From Sutcliffiella horikoshii (GTDB lineage: Bacteria > Bacillota > Bacilli > Bacillales > Bacillaceae_I): a stretch of 64,000 bases of DNA. A program made the translations under genes and the position numbers. The stretch covers positions 487,841 through 551,840 of the forward strand of contig NZ_VTEV01000003.1 of assembly GCF_008180725.1 (NCBI RefSeq), read 5' to 3'. The notes beneath the pieces were generated by a model that saw only the letters and a program-made list of their open reading frames with translations, was not told the origin of the DNA and made no database searches. Below are positions 10,155 to 19,549 of this stretch, piece by piece. The first letter of the stretch is position 1; each line of letters opens with the position of its first letter.

Positions 10155-12308
10155 ATGAAAACAATTAGAGGTAGAGTTAGATTTATTTTATTGACTGCCA
10201 TTACAGGGCTCATCATCGTATTGCTATTTAATTTCTTTTTCTACTTTACGCAATCCAACGCAAAAGAGCAAGAAGCCGCTCTATTTGAAGCTGTGAATGG
10301 TAGTAAAGAAATAAAATTCGGTTTCTCAGACACTAGGAAAAATGAGCAGGAGTTCTTACGGGTGCCAAGTGACGAAACTTCCGCCGTCATGAAGGAAAAC
10401 CTTGAAAACATTAAGCAGGAAGCAGCAGAAATGCAGAAGCAGTTCGCAGAATATGAAGAAATTGCTAGTCGGTTTGCACAAATTGAAACAGCAGCTTCCG
10501 ATTATATGAACGAATTTGTCCCTTTAGAAGAGCTGTATAAAGAGATAGGTTATACAGAGTTTACGGGGCTTCAAGGGGAAATGAACGGTGTCATCCGAAA
10601 TTTGGTTATTAATGTACGAGGTGCCAATCGCGAGGATCTGAATGCTACACTTATGAACCTTCGCCTTTTTGAACAACAATATATGGCGACAAAACAGGAA
10701 GCAAGATTTAGAGATTTCATGAAAAGTGCTGAGACATTTAAGGAGCAATTGGACGCAACCGATTTGCCAGATTCACAAAAAAATGGTCTATTGGAGCTCT
10801 ACAATCCTTATGTACAGTCAATGACTAACCTTTATAATAACTACAACTCTTCATACGGCTTTATAAGAAGTTTTGAAGAAATCAGTAATGGGGTTGAACA
10901 AAGCGTAAATGAAGTGGAAGCTGCGGTGATGGACGTACAATCAAGTCTTCAAGAGGAATCAAATCGCAAGCTTCAGACCATTATGTTGCTAACCTTAATA
11001 ATAAGCGGGCTATTATTAGTGTTTTTAAGTTCTACAGGCTATTTCCTAAATAGAAAAATAGCTTCTTCTATTCGTTCGTTAAAAGATGGTGCATCCAAGA
11101 TCGGAGAAGGCAATTTTGCTTACAGAGTACCAATTACAACGAAAGATGAAATGGCTGACTTAGCAATAACATTTAATAGTATGGCTGAAAAGGTACAGAT
11201 TTCACTTTTAAAAGTTATGGAAGCGACTGATAAGCTTCAATCCTCTTCCCAAAACCTTGCTGCAATTTCTGAAGAGACGACCGCTCAGTCCACAGAAGTG
11301 AACGAAGCCATCAAACAAGTAGCCATAGGTTCAAGTGAACAGGCACTTCATCTCGATGAAAGTACAGAAATCCTAAAGCGAGTAAAGGCCGCAGTAGAAC
11401 AGGCGAATCAGTTAAGTATAGATATTAAGAGTAAGGCCGATCATGCAAGAACAATGGGAGAAGACGGGCTAACAGTAGTAAAGGATTTATATAACTCTTC
11501 TGAACAATTTCTTAATCTGGCCAACCACCTAACGGAACGTGTGCAACAAGCTACAAAACAGTCGCAACAAATTAATTCTATTGTCGCTACCATTCAGGAA
11601 ATCGCCGAAAACACAGACCTGCTTGCACTTAATGCTGCCATTGAATCAGCTCGTGCAGGGGACGCTGGTCGTGGTTTTGCCGTGGTTGCACAAGAGGTTA
11701 GAAAATTGGCTGAACGCTCCAAGCATGAAGCGTTGTCTATTAAAAAGCTAGTAACAGAAATGGGCAAGCAAATGGGTAAGCTTTCAGATGACGCCCTACA
11801 ATTTAACGAATACAGGGATCTCCAACAGGAGTCGGTAAATCAAACGAAAACCTCTTTTGAAAAAATTGCCGGAAATGTTATGGAGATTAACAATAAGGTA
11901 GACGATGTGCAGGAAGCAATTGTACATGTAACAGAATCAAACAAGCAGCTTGAAGAAAAACTATCAGAAGTCCATTATATTTCCGAAGAGGCAGCCGCAA
12001 CTTCAGAACAGGTAAGTGCTTCGAGCGAACACCAAATAGTCGCTATTGAACAAGTGAACGAAGCAGCTATCTCCCTATCGGATATAGCCATTGAACTTCA
12101 AGAAGAAGTCAGTCAGTTTACGGTGGAAGATGAGAAAGAACTTTCAGTAGAAGAGTCTGACCACACAGATGAAAACCTACAGTACGAGGAATTAGAAGAA
12201 GACACCGTTTCTTACCATTACGATGACGAAGAAACTCAAAAAGAAAACTGGATACACCAAGAAGCAGCTGCCTCTATTGAACAAACTGAAGAAAAAGAAA
12301 ATAAATAA
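10155..12308 (+). CDS. Methyl-accepting chemotaxis protein
   Basis: A 717-residue transmembrane chemoreceptor. TM1 spans about 10-32, followed by a mostly helical extracellular sensor (about 33-270), TM2 (about 272-297), a HAMP domain (about 297-350) and a long coiled-coil signalling domain. The conserved hairpin tip [18 protein letters not shown] lies near residue 490. It would pass ligand signals to CheA/CheW at the pole. The ligand is unknown; the helical sensor resembles four-helix-bundle types rather than dCache. The C-terminus after about 655 is an unusual acidic tail rich in Glu and Asp. The start is supported by AGGGGGG upstream. Transcription is probably sigma-D dependent and ends at the hairpin at 12313. 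Confidence 0.9.
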   Translation: MKTIRGRVRFILLTAITGLIIVLLFNFFFYFTQSNAKEQEAALFEAVNGSKEIKFGFSDTRKNEQEFLRVPSDETSAVMKENLENIKQEAAEMQKQFAEYEEIASRFAQIETAASDYMNEFVPLEELYKEIGYTEFTGLQGEMNGVIRNLVINVRGANREDLNATLMNLRLFEQQYMATKQEARFRDFMKSAETFKEQLDATDLPDSQKNGLLELYNPYVQSMTNLYNNYNSSYGFIRSFEEISNGVEQSVNEVEAAVMDVQSSLQEESNRKLQTIMLLTLIISGLLLVFLSSTGYFLNRKIASSIRSLKDGASKIGEGNFAYRVPITTKDEMADLAITFNSMAEKVQISLLKVMEATDKLQSSSQNLAAISEETTAQSTEVNEAIKQVAIGSSEQALHLDESTEILKRVKAAVEQANQLSIDIKSKADHARTMGEDGLTVVKDLYNSSEQFLNLANHLTERVQQATKQSQQINSIVATIQEIAENTDLLALNAAIESARAGDAGRGFAVVAQEVRKLAERSKHEALSIKKLVTEMGKQMGKLSDDALQFNEYRDLQQESVNQTKTSFEKIAGNVMEINNKVDDVQEAIVHVTESNKQLEEKLSEVHYISEEAAATSEQVSASSEHQIVAIEQVNEAAISLSDIAIELQEEVSQFTVEDEKELSVEESDHTDENLQYEELEEDTVSYHYDDEETQKENWIHQEAAASIEQTEEKENK

Positions 12309-12312
12309 ATGT

Positions 12313-12350
12313 AAAAAAGGTTTGCCTTCTTCACGGAGGCAAACCTTTTT
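12313..12350 (+). terminator. Terminator after the chemoreceptor gene
   Basis: AAAAAGGTTTGCCT pairs with AGGCAAACCTTTTT, which provides stem and T run, immediately after the stop codon. Confidence 0.8.
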
Positions 12351-12376
12351 CATTTATTAGAGGCTCAGTTAAAACC

Positions 12377-12708
12377 CGCTGTTCCTTTCCGCAAATGGCT
12401 TCGCTTTCCTAGGGGCCCTGCTGGAGCCTCCTCGGCTACGCCTGTGGGGTCTCCACCTAGCGCTATCTCCCTCAGGAGTCTTCGCCTCTTGCTCCAATCC
12501 ACAGCTAGAAATAACAAGAACAATAGAGTTCATTCTTTCAGTTAACTCAAATACCTAATTATAAACCTTATGTTTAATGAAGAAACCTTTGATTGAAGTG
12601 GAAGGCGCGTAGACGCCCGCGGGAGGAAGGGACAGGTGAGACCCCGCAACGGAGTGAGGCTCACGGACCGCCCGCAGGCAAGCGAAGCGCCTGGAACGGA
12701 AATCAACT
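12377..12708. repeat. Composite repeat: two hairpin elements in opposite orientation around a conserved spacer (copies 3 and 4)
   Basis: Arm A (12377-12506) carries TTTCCGCAAATGGCTTCGC, GGAGCCTCCTCGGC, TGTGGGGTCTCCACC and CTCAGGAGTCTTCGCC. Arm B (12591-12708) is the family in reverse orientation (GCGTAGACGCCCGCGGGAGG to GCAAGCGAAGCGCCTGGAA). The AT-rich spacer of about 85 bp between them (CAGTTAACTCAAATACCT, TATAAACCTTAT, TTTAATGAAG) is also found, diverged, between the two arms at 44834-45115. The unit therefore exists twice as a whole. Together with the terminator it fills the gap between the chemoreceptor and the lipoprotein gene. No transposase is present. Confidence 0.75.
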
Positions 12709-12778
12709 GGATTATCTGCTTTCTTATCTTTTAAAAAAAGATTACTCCAGGTTTCCCCTTCGTAATCTTTACTCACAC

Positions 12779-13297
12779 TTATTTAATTTTCACAGAAGAA
12801 ATAATCTCCATCATGCTCTTCGTACTAGCTTCCATATTGCCCGTTTCTGTTACCGTTGTCATTTTTACTCCACCCAAGCCCACTGTCACTTCGTAAAGCT
12901 CTTCCTCTTCCCCATCAACAGGAGAAACCAGCAAGTAACCTAAACGACCTTCATCAGGTACGGTATGATCTACTAATATATCAGAGAGATTCACTTTTGT
13001 AGAATCATATAATACCTCTGAATCTTTTGGTTCAAATGGGTTTACAAACAAAAGGTAAGTTTGTTCGTCCTCTGTAAGAACAATATTGTTCTCCGATTCC
13101 GAATCAATGGTAAACCCAGTGGGTAAATGATAAGCAAATATATCTGTATCCTCAGAAGTATCTAGTGGTTGCGCTTTAAATGTGTCCTCAAAAGTATCAA
13201 CAGATTTTTGTGCGGCGTCTTCAATAGACACAGAGCAACCTGTTAAAAATAGTAATGATAAAAATAAAATAGAAATAATGGCTCTTCCAAATGTCAA
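12779..13297 (-). CDS. Small lipoprotein of unknown function
   Basis: A 172-residue exported protein with a lipobox LFLTGC at about residues 16-21 of the chosen start, so it should be lipid-anchored outside the membrane. The mature part is acidic with β-strand-like character and no recognised domain. The start is taken as TTG at 13297 because AAAGGAG lies 8 nt upstream; the longer GTG start at 13306 overlaps that site. It is transcribed away from ytoQ and I do not recognise its family. Confidence 0.75.
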   Translation of the reverse strand: MTFGRAIISILFLSLLFLTGCSVSIEDAAQKSVDTFEDTFKAQPLDTSEDTDIFAYHLPTGFTIDSESENNIVLTEDEQTYLLFVNPFEPKDSEVLYDSTKVNLSDILVDHTVPDEGRLGYLLVSPVDGEEEELYEVTVGLGGVKMTTVTETGNMEASTKSMMEIISSVKIK

Positions 13298-13396
13298 ACT
13301 CTCCACTCCTTTTAGTACAAGTACAATAAGACCAGAAAATACACACCAAACTTATCATACCTATAAATCTTCACCCTTGACAAGGATAAGTTGGAA

Positions 13397-13424
13397 TTGT
13401 CACTTAATTCCCCTATTTTATGAT
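13397..13424 (+). promoter_or_regulatory. Sigma-A promoter of ytoQ
   Basis: TTGTCA, 16 bp, TATGAT, followed 50 bp downstream by the ytoQ start with ribosome binding site GGAGGG. Confidence 0.65.
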
Positions 13425-13473
13425 AGACTAGAAAATAGGTAAATAACAAGAGGTACTATTTGGAGGGATTGTA

Positions 13474-13914
13474 ATGAAATTTACTGTTTACCTTGCTGGT
13501 GAGATCCATACTAATTGGAGAGAAGAATTAATAGACAAAGCACAAGCACTGGATCTTCCTTTACAGTTTGTAGGACCAATGACAGACCACGAGCGCTCAG
13601 ACAACATAGGAGAAGCGATTATGGGTACACAGCCTAGCTCTATTGCAAAAGATGAATCCGCATCTCAAATCAATAATCTTCGTACGGAACTCTTAATGAA
13701 AAAATCTGACCTTGTTATCGCCCTATTCGGAGAGAAATATAAACAATGGAACACTGCGATGGACGCAAGTGCCGCCATTAGTCTACAAAAACCGCTTATT
13801 TTAATTCGTCCGGAAAACCTTCATCATCCGTTAAAAGAGTTATCTAATAAAGCAAATGTAACCGTAGAAACAGTCAACCAAGCCTTAAAAGTACTTACCT
13901 ATGTATTAGAATAG
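13474..13914 (+). CDS. ytoQ: YtoQ family protein (nucleoside 2-deoxyribosyltransferase-like fold)
   Basis: The 146-residue soluble protein is typical in length and opening (MKFTVYLAGEIHTNWREEL). The conserved pattern PMTDHERSDNIGE and SDLVIALFGEKYKQWN recall the deoxyribosyltransferase-like fold assigned to this family. Its biochemical role is not established. It has a TTGGAGGG ribosome binding site, its own sigma-A promoter, and ends in a strong terminator shared with the convergent gene, so it is probably monocistronic. Confidence 0.88.
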   Translation: MKFTVYLAGEIHTNWREELIDKAQALDLPLQFVGPMTDHERSDNIGEAIMGTQPSSIAKDESASQINNLRTELLMKKSDLVIALFGEKYKQWNTAMDASAAISLQKPLILIRPENLHHPLKELSNKANVTVETVNQALKVLTYVLE

Positions 13915-13915
13915 A

Positions 13916-13941
13916 AGCAGGCTCCTTAAGCCTGCTTTTTC
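13916..13941 (+). terminator. Terminator of ytoQ, overlapping the end of the convergent gene
   Basis: AGCAGGCT/AGCCTGCT stem with a 5-nt loop and a T run. The right half lies inside the last codons of the convergent DUF84 gene. Confidence 0.8.
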
Positions 13942-14462
13942 TCATTATATATCCATTGTCCAATCAATAGCTTACTAACATGTTGGAACATTTCTATCCT
14001 TGAAACAGCACCTTCTGTGAAAATTCCCAATGCTCCTTCATGTTTCCTAATGTCTTTTCGCTGACAGTACTCATCCATTATGTCACCCAGCTCTTTACCT
14101 GTTAAAATCTCCTGTTTAAAAGCATCAGGAAGAGGTATTCTGGCACCACCAGCTATGTATTCCATACCATCTTTAGCAACTAGAGCCCCCCAATTACAGA
14201 CCATTACACTAGCGGATGGTGTGGAATCAAGAACCACGCCACCTTCAAGTCCGATGGCAAAGTCGGCATCTTCTATTTCTTTTAGAGCTCCTCTCGCACG
14301 ATGCAATGCCCCTTCAATCGTTTCTTGATCTGTCATGGGTTGTTTACTTACACCAGATTCTACCTCTAGGTTAATTGTTTCAGCTTCCATCTCAAGCTCT
14401 CTCATTGCATTATGCACAGCCTTGTATTTTGCTGGGTTTCTTGAACCGACTACCACTTTCAT
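13926..14462 (-). CDS. yjjX: DUF84 family inosine/xanthosine triphosphatase (YjjX-like)
   Basis: A 178-residue enzyme related to E. coli YjjX. The opening KVVVGSRNPAKYKAV is the phosphate-binding loop of this Maf/HAM1-like fold, and FAIGLEGGVV is a second conserved stretch. The family hydrolyses non-canonical ITP and XTP and cleans the nucleotide pool. ATG at 14462 is chosen because AAGGTGA lies 7 nt before it; the track-length TTG start at 14480 has no site of its own. It follows ytoP in the same direction with a gap of about 67 bp, so read-through is possible. Confidence 0.85.
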   Translation of the reverse strand: MKVVVGSRNPAKYKAVHNAMRELEMEAETINLEVESGVSKQPMTDQETIEGALHRARGALKEIEDADFAIGLEGGVVLDSTPSASVMVCNWGALVAKDGMEYIAGGARIPLPDAFKQEILTGKELGDIMDEYCQRKDIRKHEGALGIFTEGAVSRIEMFQHVSKLLIGQWIYNEKKQA

Positions 14463-14529
14463 CTTAATCTCACCTTTCAATTAAAAGAAAAACGATGGGG
14501 ATCCCCATCGCTTCCCAAATATAATATAA

Positions 14530-15600
14530 TTATCTGCTTCTAATGGAGTCTACTGTGGACTGGTCCGCAGATTTTACAAGTTTGACAATGAGCTCTCTTG
14601 CCGCGGCATAATCATCCACATGAACCATGGAAGCGTGTGTGTGAATATATCGTGAACAAATTCCCACTACCGCTGAAGGAACTCCCTCATTGGATGTGTG
14701 GACACGACCGGCGTCTGTGCCACCTTGAGAGATAAAATATTGATAAGGAATGCTGTTAGATTCAGCCGTATCCAAGACAAAATCTCTCATACCAGTGTGA
14801 GTTACCATAGAGCGATCATAAATACGCAATAATGCACCTTTGCCTAAATGGCCGAATTCTTTCTTATCTCCAGTCATATCGTTTGCAGGTGAAGCGTCAA
14901 GCGCAAAGAAAATATCAGGCTTAATCATGTTAGCAGCTGTCTGTGCTCCACGTAAACCTACTTCTTCCTGAACCGTAGCTCCTGAGTAAAGGATATTTGG
15001 TAATGTTTCACCTTGAAGATCTTTCAATAGTTCAACGGCAAGTCCGCAGCCATAACGGTTATCCCAAGCTTTAGCCAGAATCTTCTTCTCATTTGCCATG
15101 GGTGTGAACGGGCAGATAGGCACAATCTGTTGGCCTGGTTTGATGCCGATGTTAATTGCGTCTTCTTTATTGTCGGCACCGATATCGATTAACATATTTT
15201 TAATGTCCATTGGCTTGGCGCGTTTTGCTTCATCTAAAAGATGCGGAGGAATCGATCCAATAACACCAATAACTGGACCATTGTCTGTCATTACTTGCAC
15301 ACGTTGAGCAAGCAAGACTTGGCTCCACCAGCCGCCAAGTGTTTGGAATCTTAACATTCCGTTTTCTGTAATGGAAGTGACCATAAAGCCGACTTCATCC
15401 ATGTGGCCTGCGACCATGACTGTTGGGCCAGTTTCGTCGCCTTTTTTCACTCCAAATATACCACCAAGTCGGTCTTGGACCACTTCATCTGAGTACTTTT
15501 CCAATTCACTGCGCATAAAGCGGCGCACATCATGTTCAAAGCCAGGTGCCCCTTGCAGCTCCGTTAATGTTTTAAATAAAGTCAATGTTTCCTGATTCAA
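14530..15600 (-). CDS. ytoP: M42 family metallopeptidase YtoP (glutamyl/aminopeptidase)
   Basis: A 356-residue M42 aminopeptidase of full length. Metal-binding and catalytic features are visible: [42 protein letters not shown], and [15 protein letters not shown]. These cytosolic binuclear-metal enzymes trim short peptides and form large tetrahedral assemblies. The start is a TTG at 15600 with AAAAGGAG 9 nt upstream. It is divergent from ytzB, as in B. subtilis. Confidence 0.92.
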   Translation of the reverse strand: MNQETLTLFKTLTELQGAPGFEHDVRRFMRSELEKYSDEVVQDRLGGIFGVKKGDETGPTVMVAGHMDEVGFMVTSITENGMLRFQTLGGWWSQVLLAQRVQVMTDNGPVIGVIGSIPPHLLDEAKRAKPMDIKNMLIDIGADNKEDAINIGIKPGQQIVPICPFTPMANEKKILAKAWDNRYGCGLAVELLKDLQGETLPNILYSGATVQEEVGLRGAQTAANMIKPDIFFALDASPANDMTGDKKEFGHLGKGALLRIYDRSMVTHTGMRDFVLDTAESNSIPYQYFISQGGTDAGRVHTSNEGVPSAVVGICSRYIHTHASMVHVDDYAAARELIVKLVKSADQSTVDSIRSR

Positions 15601-15717
15601 CTAAGTCAGCTCCTTTTATCAAAACCTATATGTAGAATGATCTTTTATATTTCGTTAGATTATCGAAATATTTTAACTATATTGTATCGAACTTTCTCTA
15701 TTGTTTCCAGCTTTAGC

Positions 15718-15747
15718 ATGACATTTATTTGTTTTACAAGTTATACT
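15718..15747 (+). promoter_or_regulatory. Possible sigma-A promoter of ytzB
   Basis: ATGACA, 18 bp, TATACT, about 100 bp before the ytzB start. The -35 box has one deviation and the spacing is 1 bp long, so this is tentative. Confidence 0.35.
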
Positions 15748-15845
15748 ATTAGTAAGATAGGCAGAATCAATTCAACTCATCAGCTACTCCCATTTGAAAA
15801 GGCTTACTTAGAAAACGAGTATGATATATGGAAGGATGATACGAA

Positions 15846-16157
15846 ATGAAATGGAAAGCACTACTAATTGGTGCTGGAATTGGTGCAGCAGCCGCATATC
15901 TTTTTACGGAAGCATCAAAGCAGCAAGCCATAAAACCTGAAAAAGCGTTAAAAATTGCCAAGGAAGCTTTTAAAAAGCGAGGCCCTGTTGATGGCTCCTG
16001 GATCCAGATGGTGCCGGAAACGATTATTCGAAATGATATGTCCTACTCCATCTACAGAGGTGGAATTTCTCGTAGAATAGAGGACGTCTTGGAGCAATAT
16101 GAATTTATTGTCGACAAGAATACGGGAGTCATATTGGATGTTAGTCAATTAAAATGA
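15846..16157 (+). CDS. ytzB: PepSY-domain membrane protein YtzB
   Basis: A 103-residue protein with one N-terminal membrane segment (about 4-22, glycine/alanine-rich) followed by a PepSY-like domain (about 30-100) ending FIVDKNTGVILDVSQ. PepSY domains are often thought to inhibit or chaperone extracytoplasmic proteases, but the role of YtzB is unknown. The ribosome binding site GGAAGGATGA lies 8 nt before ATG. It is followed by a strong terminator and convergent to ytnP. Confidence 0.87.
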   Translation: MKWKALLIGAGIGAAAAYLFTEASKQQAIKPEKALKIAKEAFKKRGPVDGSWIQMVPETIIRNDMSYSIYRGGISRRIEDVLEQYEFIVDKNTGVILDVSQLK

Positions 16158-16164
16158 ACTCATG

Positions 16165-16196
16165 CCTGGCAGCTAAAAAGCTGCCAGGTCTTTTTT
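16165..16196 (+). terminator. Terminator of ytzB
   Basis: A perfect 10-bp stem CCTGGCAGCT/AGCTGCCAGG with an AAAA loop and a TCTTTTTT tail. The tail runs into the convergent ytnP stop. Confidence 0.88.
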
Positions 16197-17043
16197 ATCT
16201 TATCCGTTCTATTTTTTCGTGTATTTCAAAGGATTCATTCCATTTTACTGCACGGTAAAATGCATCATGATAAAAGGTAAACCACGCATTCCTTCTTATT
16301 CCCTCTTTAATCCACTTCTCTTTCGCTTCTATTGACGTCATTGGAAAATCATCATAGGCAAGGACCCATAAGGACGGGGAATGGGCGTGGGTAGGCATGA
16401 GATCTGCCATATGAATAAGGCTTTCCTCCCCTTGTGTCATTTCAATGATGGCATGTCCATCACTATGTCCGCCGGTATGTATCATTTTTATCCCATTGAT
16501 GATGGTTGTCTCACCTTGAAATGTTTTTACCTGATCTTCAATTCCTTGCCAATTCATCTCCCAATACGTATTTCTTGAACGTATATTAGGGTTTCTCATT
16601 TCATTCCATTCAACCTCTGTGGCATATATGGTTGCATTTGGAAATACAGATGCGTACTTGTTTTTTTCTGCATCCCATTTGGTCAGTCCACATACATGGT
16701 CAAAATGAAGATGAGTCATAATGACGGTGTCTATGTCTTCTGGTGTCAACCCAATTTTGTGTAGATCTTCCTCCACCGACGACTCTTCCGTTGCACCATA
16801 GTTTCTTCTTTGTTTTTCAGAGAGCTTCCCCTTCCCAAGTCCTGCTTCAATTAGAATATTGCGTTCCTCTGTTTGAACAAGAATAGGATCCGTTCTAAGC
16901 TCTATCTGATTTTTGTCATTCACAGGATACCTTTTTGACCATAGAGCCTTCGGGACCACTCCGAACATTGCACCACCGTCTAGATGCGTTACTCCACCGT
17001 TTAACCAAGTCAGCTTCCACTTACCGAATGTTAGCGTTTCCAT
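16195..17043 (-). CDS. ytnP: Metallo-β-lactamase-fold hydrolase YtnP (quorum-quenching lactonase family)
   Basis: The 282-residue MBL-fold enzyme has the zinc signature HLHFDH (about residues 111-116), the downstream His in [10 protein letters not shown], and Asp in [12 protein letters not shown]. subtilis YtnP is described as a lactonase active on homoserine-lactone-type signals that can interfere with other species' signalling. The substrate here is inferred from family. ATG at 17043 (METLTFG) is chosen because GAGGGAG lies 9 nt upstream; the ATG three codons earlier touches that site. It is convergent with ytzB. Confidence 0.88.
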   Translation of the reverse strand: METLTFGKWKLTWLNGGVTHLDGGAMFGVVPKALWSKRYPVNDKNQIELRTDPILVQTEERNILIEAGLGKGKLSEKQRRNYGATEESSVEEDLHKIGLTPEDIDTVIMTHLHFDHVCGLTKWDAEKNKYASVFPNATIYATEVEWNEMRNPNIRSRNTYWEMNWQGIEDQVKTFQGETTIINGIKMIHTGGHSDGHAIIEMTQGEESLIHMADLMPTHAHSPSLWVLAYDDFPMTSIEAKEKWIKEGIRRNAWFTFYHDAFYRAVKWNESFEIHEKIERIR

Positions 17044-17170
17044 ATCAGCCATCTCCCTCTTTGTACAATTTTTATGTATGTCTTTATTGTATCAAAAAAA
17101 GAGAACTTTTCGCGAACTTACTGGCGTATCAATTTCAAGAAAATAATCTCATCGCCTTATCAAGTTTAAT

Positions 17171-17340
17171 ATAGACTTCATCCACCTTATGAAGACAATT
17201 CCGGAACAAAATCTAAGCTGACATTGTCTTCATCTACCCTATGAAGACAATTTTATAGTAAAGTCCAGCCTGAGATTGTCTTCATTCACTTTATGAAGAC
17301 AATTTCGTCATAAATATTAATATGAGATTGTCTTCATTAT
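17171..17340. repeat. Tandem array, 52-bp period, palindromic units (4 units)
   Basis: Units start at 17171, 17223, 17275 and 17327, exactly 52 bp apart. Each complete unit has ATTGTCTTCAT, a 6-10 bp centre, then ATGAAGACAAT (a dyad of about 30 bp). A 22-bp less conserved linker follows. The first unit has a diverged left arm (ATAGACTTCAT) and the fourth is only a half-unit. It lies in the gap between ytnP and trmB. No cas gene is nearby and the linkers resemble each other, so it is not a CRISPR array. Confidence 0.8.
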
Positions 17341-17475
17341 TCTTCTTACTTGTTTAATGAGGCTGTTGATGCCCTAAAGCTATGTCTCCAACGTTTCCAC
17401 AGGTTGGTCTTCAGCGCCAGTCAGGCTCTCGTAGGAAGTCGAAGGTTCTTAATAAGAAATCAACCACTAAACAAC

Positions 17476-17511
17476 AAAAAAGCGCCCTTCCACTAAAAGA
17501 AAAGGACGCTT
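17476..17511 (-). terminator. Terminator of trmB
   Basis: On the minus strand AAGCGTCCTTTTC pairs with GAAGGGCGCTT and is followed by TTTTTT, 11 bp after the trmB stop. Confidence 0.75.
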
Positions 17512-17521
17512 CGCCATTTAT

Positions 17522-18163
17522 TCATTCTGGATATTTTACCTCACAACGATAAATAGGGAATCCCTTGCTAGAAAACTTCTCCTCGTATTCCGTCATGATA
17601 TTGCCTTCAAACTCACTATTATGAAGGTCTAGACTAACATATTTCAATAATAACCCATACTCAGAAAAGCTCATCAACGAATACTCAAAAAGTCCACGGT
17701 TATCTGTTTTAAAGTGAATTTCACCTTGTGGAACCAGTACTTCATTATACAGGTCCAAGAACCCTTTGTAGGTTAACCTTCTCTTTTCATGTCGGGTTTT
17801 TGGCCATGGATCAGAAAAGTTCAAATAAACTCTGTCCACTTCACCGGCCTCAAAATATTCAGATAGCTTTTGTGCATTGACATTTAACAGTTTGACGTTT
17901 GGAATATCAGCTGCTACTGCTTTTTCCAATGCTTTTACAATAACACTTTCAAATAATTCTATGCCGATATAATTTATGGAAGGATTAGCTTTTGCCATTT
18001 CCGTAACAAATGTTCCTTTTCCCGTTCCCACTTCAATGTGGATCGGGTTGTCATTTCCGAAAATTTCACTCCACTTCCCTTTTTTGCTTTCAGGATCTGG
18101 AATGCAGTAATAGGAATTATCGGCAATAAAATCTGCTGCCCATGGTTTGTTTCTGAATCTCAT
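17522..18163 (-). CDS. trmB: tRNA (guanine-N7)-methyltransferase TrmB
   Basis: A 213-residue Rossmann-fold methyltransferase of standard length. The SAM loop is [12 protein letters not shown] (about 41-52). The family's catalytic/tRNA-binding stretch is [18 protein letters not shown] (about 113-130), and ends with [11 protein letters not shown]. It makes m7G46 in tRNA variable loops using SAM. GAGGTGA lies 9 nt before ATG. Order ytnP-trmB-ytzH-ytmP is conserved with B. subtilis. Confidence 0.95.
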   Translation of the reverse strand: MRFRNKPWAADFIADNSYYCIPDPESKKGKWSEIFGNDNPIHIEVGTGKGTFVTEMAKANPSINYIGIELFESVIVKALEKAVAADIPNVKLLNVNAQKLSEYFEAGEVDRVYLNFSDPWPKTRHEKRRLTYKGFLDLYNEVLVPQGEIHFKTDNRGLFEYSLMSFSEYGLLLKYVSLDLHNSEFEGNIMTEYEEKFSSKGFPIYRCEVKYPE

Positions 18164-18306
18164 GTCGTTTGGTCACCTCGGTGTTTTATTAGTTTATAGT
18201 CGATGACAGAAAAAAACCGATCGCGATGGACCGATTCTTTTGTCGTGTATAAGAATGATAAATAAACAAAGGCTAGTACATATATAAAATAAAGGAGTGC
18301 TGACAA

Positions 18307-18585
18307 ATGCCGTTAAATTATCATGATCAAATACATCTTCTAAAGGATATTTTGGCGGATCATCAAATTGATTGCTGCGGTTCTGTTGCTGAATACGAGC
18401 AGTTGGAGCGCGTCATCAAATCATTAATGGTCAATAATGAGATCGATCATAATGTAAAGAATATCTTGCAGGATATCTATACTTATAGCCAAGCAGGCAT
18501 CAATTCCAGCAACGATCATGATCACAATCAATTGCATCAATCAAAATTCACCAACTGGATCGATAGCATCGATCAATATTCATAG
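18307..18585 (+). CDS. ytzH: YtzH-like protein
   Basis: A 92-residue soluble, mostly helical protein beginning MPLNYHDQIHLLKDIL. It has a Cys pair (DCCGS) and a His/Asp/Asn-rich C-terminal half. The family is Bacillus-specific and of unknown function. AAAGGAGTG lies upstream of the ATG. It faces ytmP and their ends overlap by 6 bp, an arrangement that excludes a terminator between them. Confidence 0.85.
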   Translation: MPLNYHDQIHLLKDILADHQIDCCGSVAEYEQLERVIKSLMVNNEIDHNVKNILQDIYTYSQAGINSSNDHDHNQLHQSKFTNWIDSIDQYS

Positions 18586-19365
18586 TTCAACCGGTAAAAG
18601 TCTTTCCAAATAGTTCAACCAGTTCTGTTTCTCTTTTTCAATATCTTTATGGTGATACCATTGTACGGATAGTATAGTCTGTGCTATCACATACCAGTGC
18701 ATACGGTGGCGCAAATCGTCTGTAAGTGGTATCCCATAAGTGGAAAGCCAGTCATTCCACTCCTGTTCTGGAATATACCAATATAATAACATGCATAAGT
18801 CTATGGCTGGATCCGCTATAACAGCTCCATCCCAATCAATTAAGAAAAGCTCTTGATTATCGGAAAGCAACCAATTGTTATGGTTAAGATCACAATGGCA
18901 GACTACCTTATCTCTGAACTGAACATTTTTAATTTCCTTTGTAAGAAAATCGAGTGATTTTTGAATCACGTCCAAAGAAAAGAGATCTAAAGCCATCCCA
19001 TTCTTAATATCTTCCAGTATAGTCGATGGCTCCACAGGTTCTTTGCCCAATCGAGTAAGCATATCAAGCAACTCTTTGGAGTGGTGAATCTTGTGAAGAA
19101 GCTGAGCCACTGTTTCCATATTCATGTCGTTTGGTTTAAGTTCTCTTGCACTTATCCAGTGCTGAGCCGTAATGACATCTCCATTTTCCAGGCGTTTCGT
19201 CCAGACCAATTTGGGGACAATTCCCTCTGCTGAAAGAACAGCCAAAAATGGCGATGAATTCCTTTTAAGGAAGAGCTTTTTCCCTTCATTTTGAGCGAAA
19301 TACGCATCTCCCGTCAAACCACCCGCAGGACTGATTTTCCACTCATCACCTAATAAATGTTCCAA
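18580..19365 (-). CDS. ytmP: Phosphotransferase YtmP (aminoglycoside/choline kinase-like fold)
   Basis: A protein-kinase-like small-molecule phosphotransferase of about 261 residues. It has the ATP-binding lysine region KLFLKRNSSPF, the catalytic loop VVCHCDLNHNNWLL and the metal-binding LIDWDGAVIADPAIDL. The substrate is unknown; relatives phosphorylate choline, homoserine or antibiotics. The start at TTG 19365 is preferred because AAGGTGA lies just upstream. A GTG at 19389 would add 8 residues but has no clear site. Its 3' end overlaps ytzH on the other strand. Confidence 0.85.
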   Translation of the reverse strand: MEHLLGDEWKISPAGGLTGDAYFAQNEGKKLFLKRNSSPFLAVLSAEGIVPKLVWTKRLENGDVITAQHWISARELKPNDMNMETVAQLLHKIHHSKELLDMLTRLGKEPVEPSTILEDIKNGMALDLFSLDVIQKSLDFLTKEIKNVQFRDKVVCHCDLNHNNWLLSDNQELFLIDWDGAVIADPAIDLCMLLYWYIPEQEWNDWLSTYGIPLTDDLRHRMHWYVIAQTILSVQWYHHKDIEKEKQNWLNYLERLLPVEL

Positions 19366-19462
19366 CCATTTCACCTTCAATTTCAACACAACTTTTCATT
19401 ATCAAATATTAGAAAAGCGCAAGCGCTACATAAGAATTTTCATATTAATAACTTTTTTAAGC

Positions 19463-19496
19463 AAAAAAACAGCTATTGAACAATTTCGCAATAGCT
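19463..19496 (-). terminator. Terminator of amyX
   Basis: AGCTATTG/CAATAGCT stem with TTTTTTT on the minus strand, about 55 bp beyond the pullulanase stop. Confidence 0.75.
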
Positions 19497-19549
19497 ATCT
19501 TTTAAATTTTATCGTTATTTCCCAATTAAATCAAGTCCTTGTGTAACAA

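Noticed and set aside
12377-12708. Insertion sequence
   Set aside because: No transposase frame and no flanking direct repeats visible; kept as a repeat only.
15637-15849. 70-codon frame overlapping the start of ytzB by 4 bp
   Set aside because: No ribosome binding site, and it covers the probable ytzB promoter.
17171-17340. CRISPR-like look of the palindromic repeats with 22-bp linkers
   Set aside because: Linkers resemble each other, only four units exist, and no cas gene is present in the window.
18208-18240. Possible terminator upstream of trmB
   Set aside because: The repeated ACCGAT is a direct repeat, not inverted; the overlapping small palindrome has no loop.
19409-19424. AGCGCAAGCGCT dyad upstream of ytmP as a cre site
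   Set aside because: It does not fit the cre consensus (no TGWNA arm) and is too short to call an operator.
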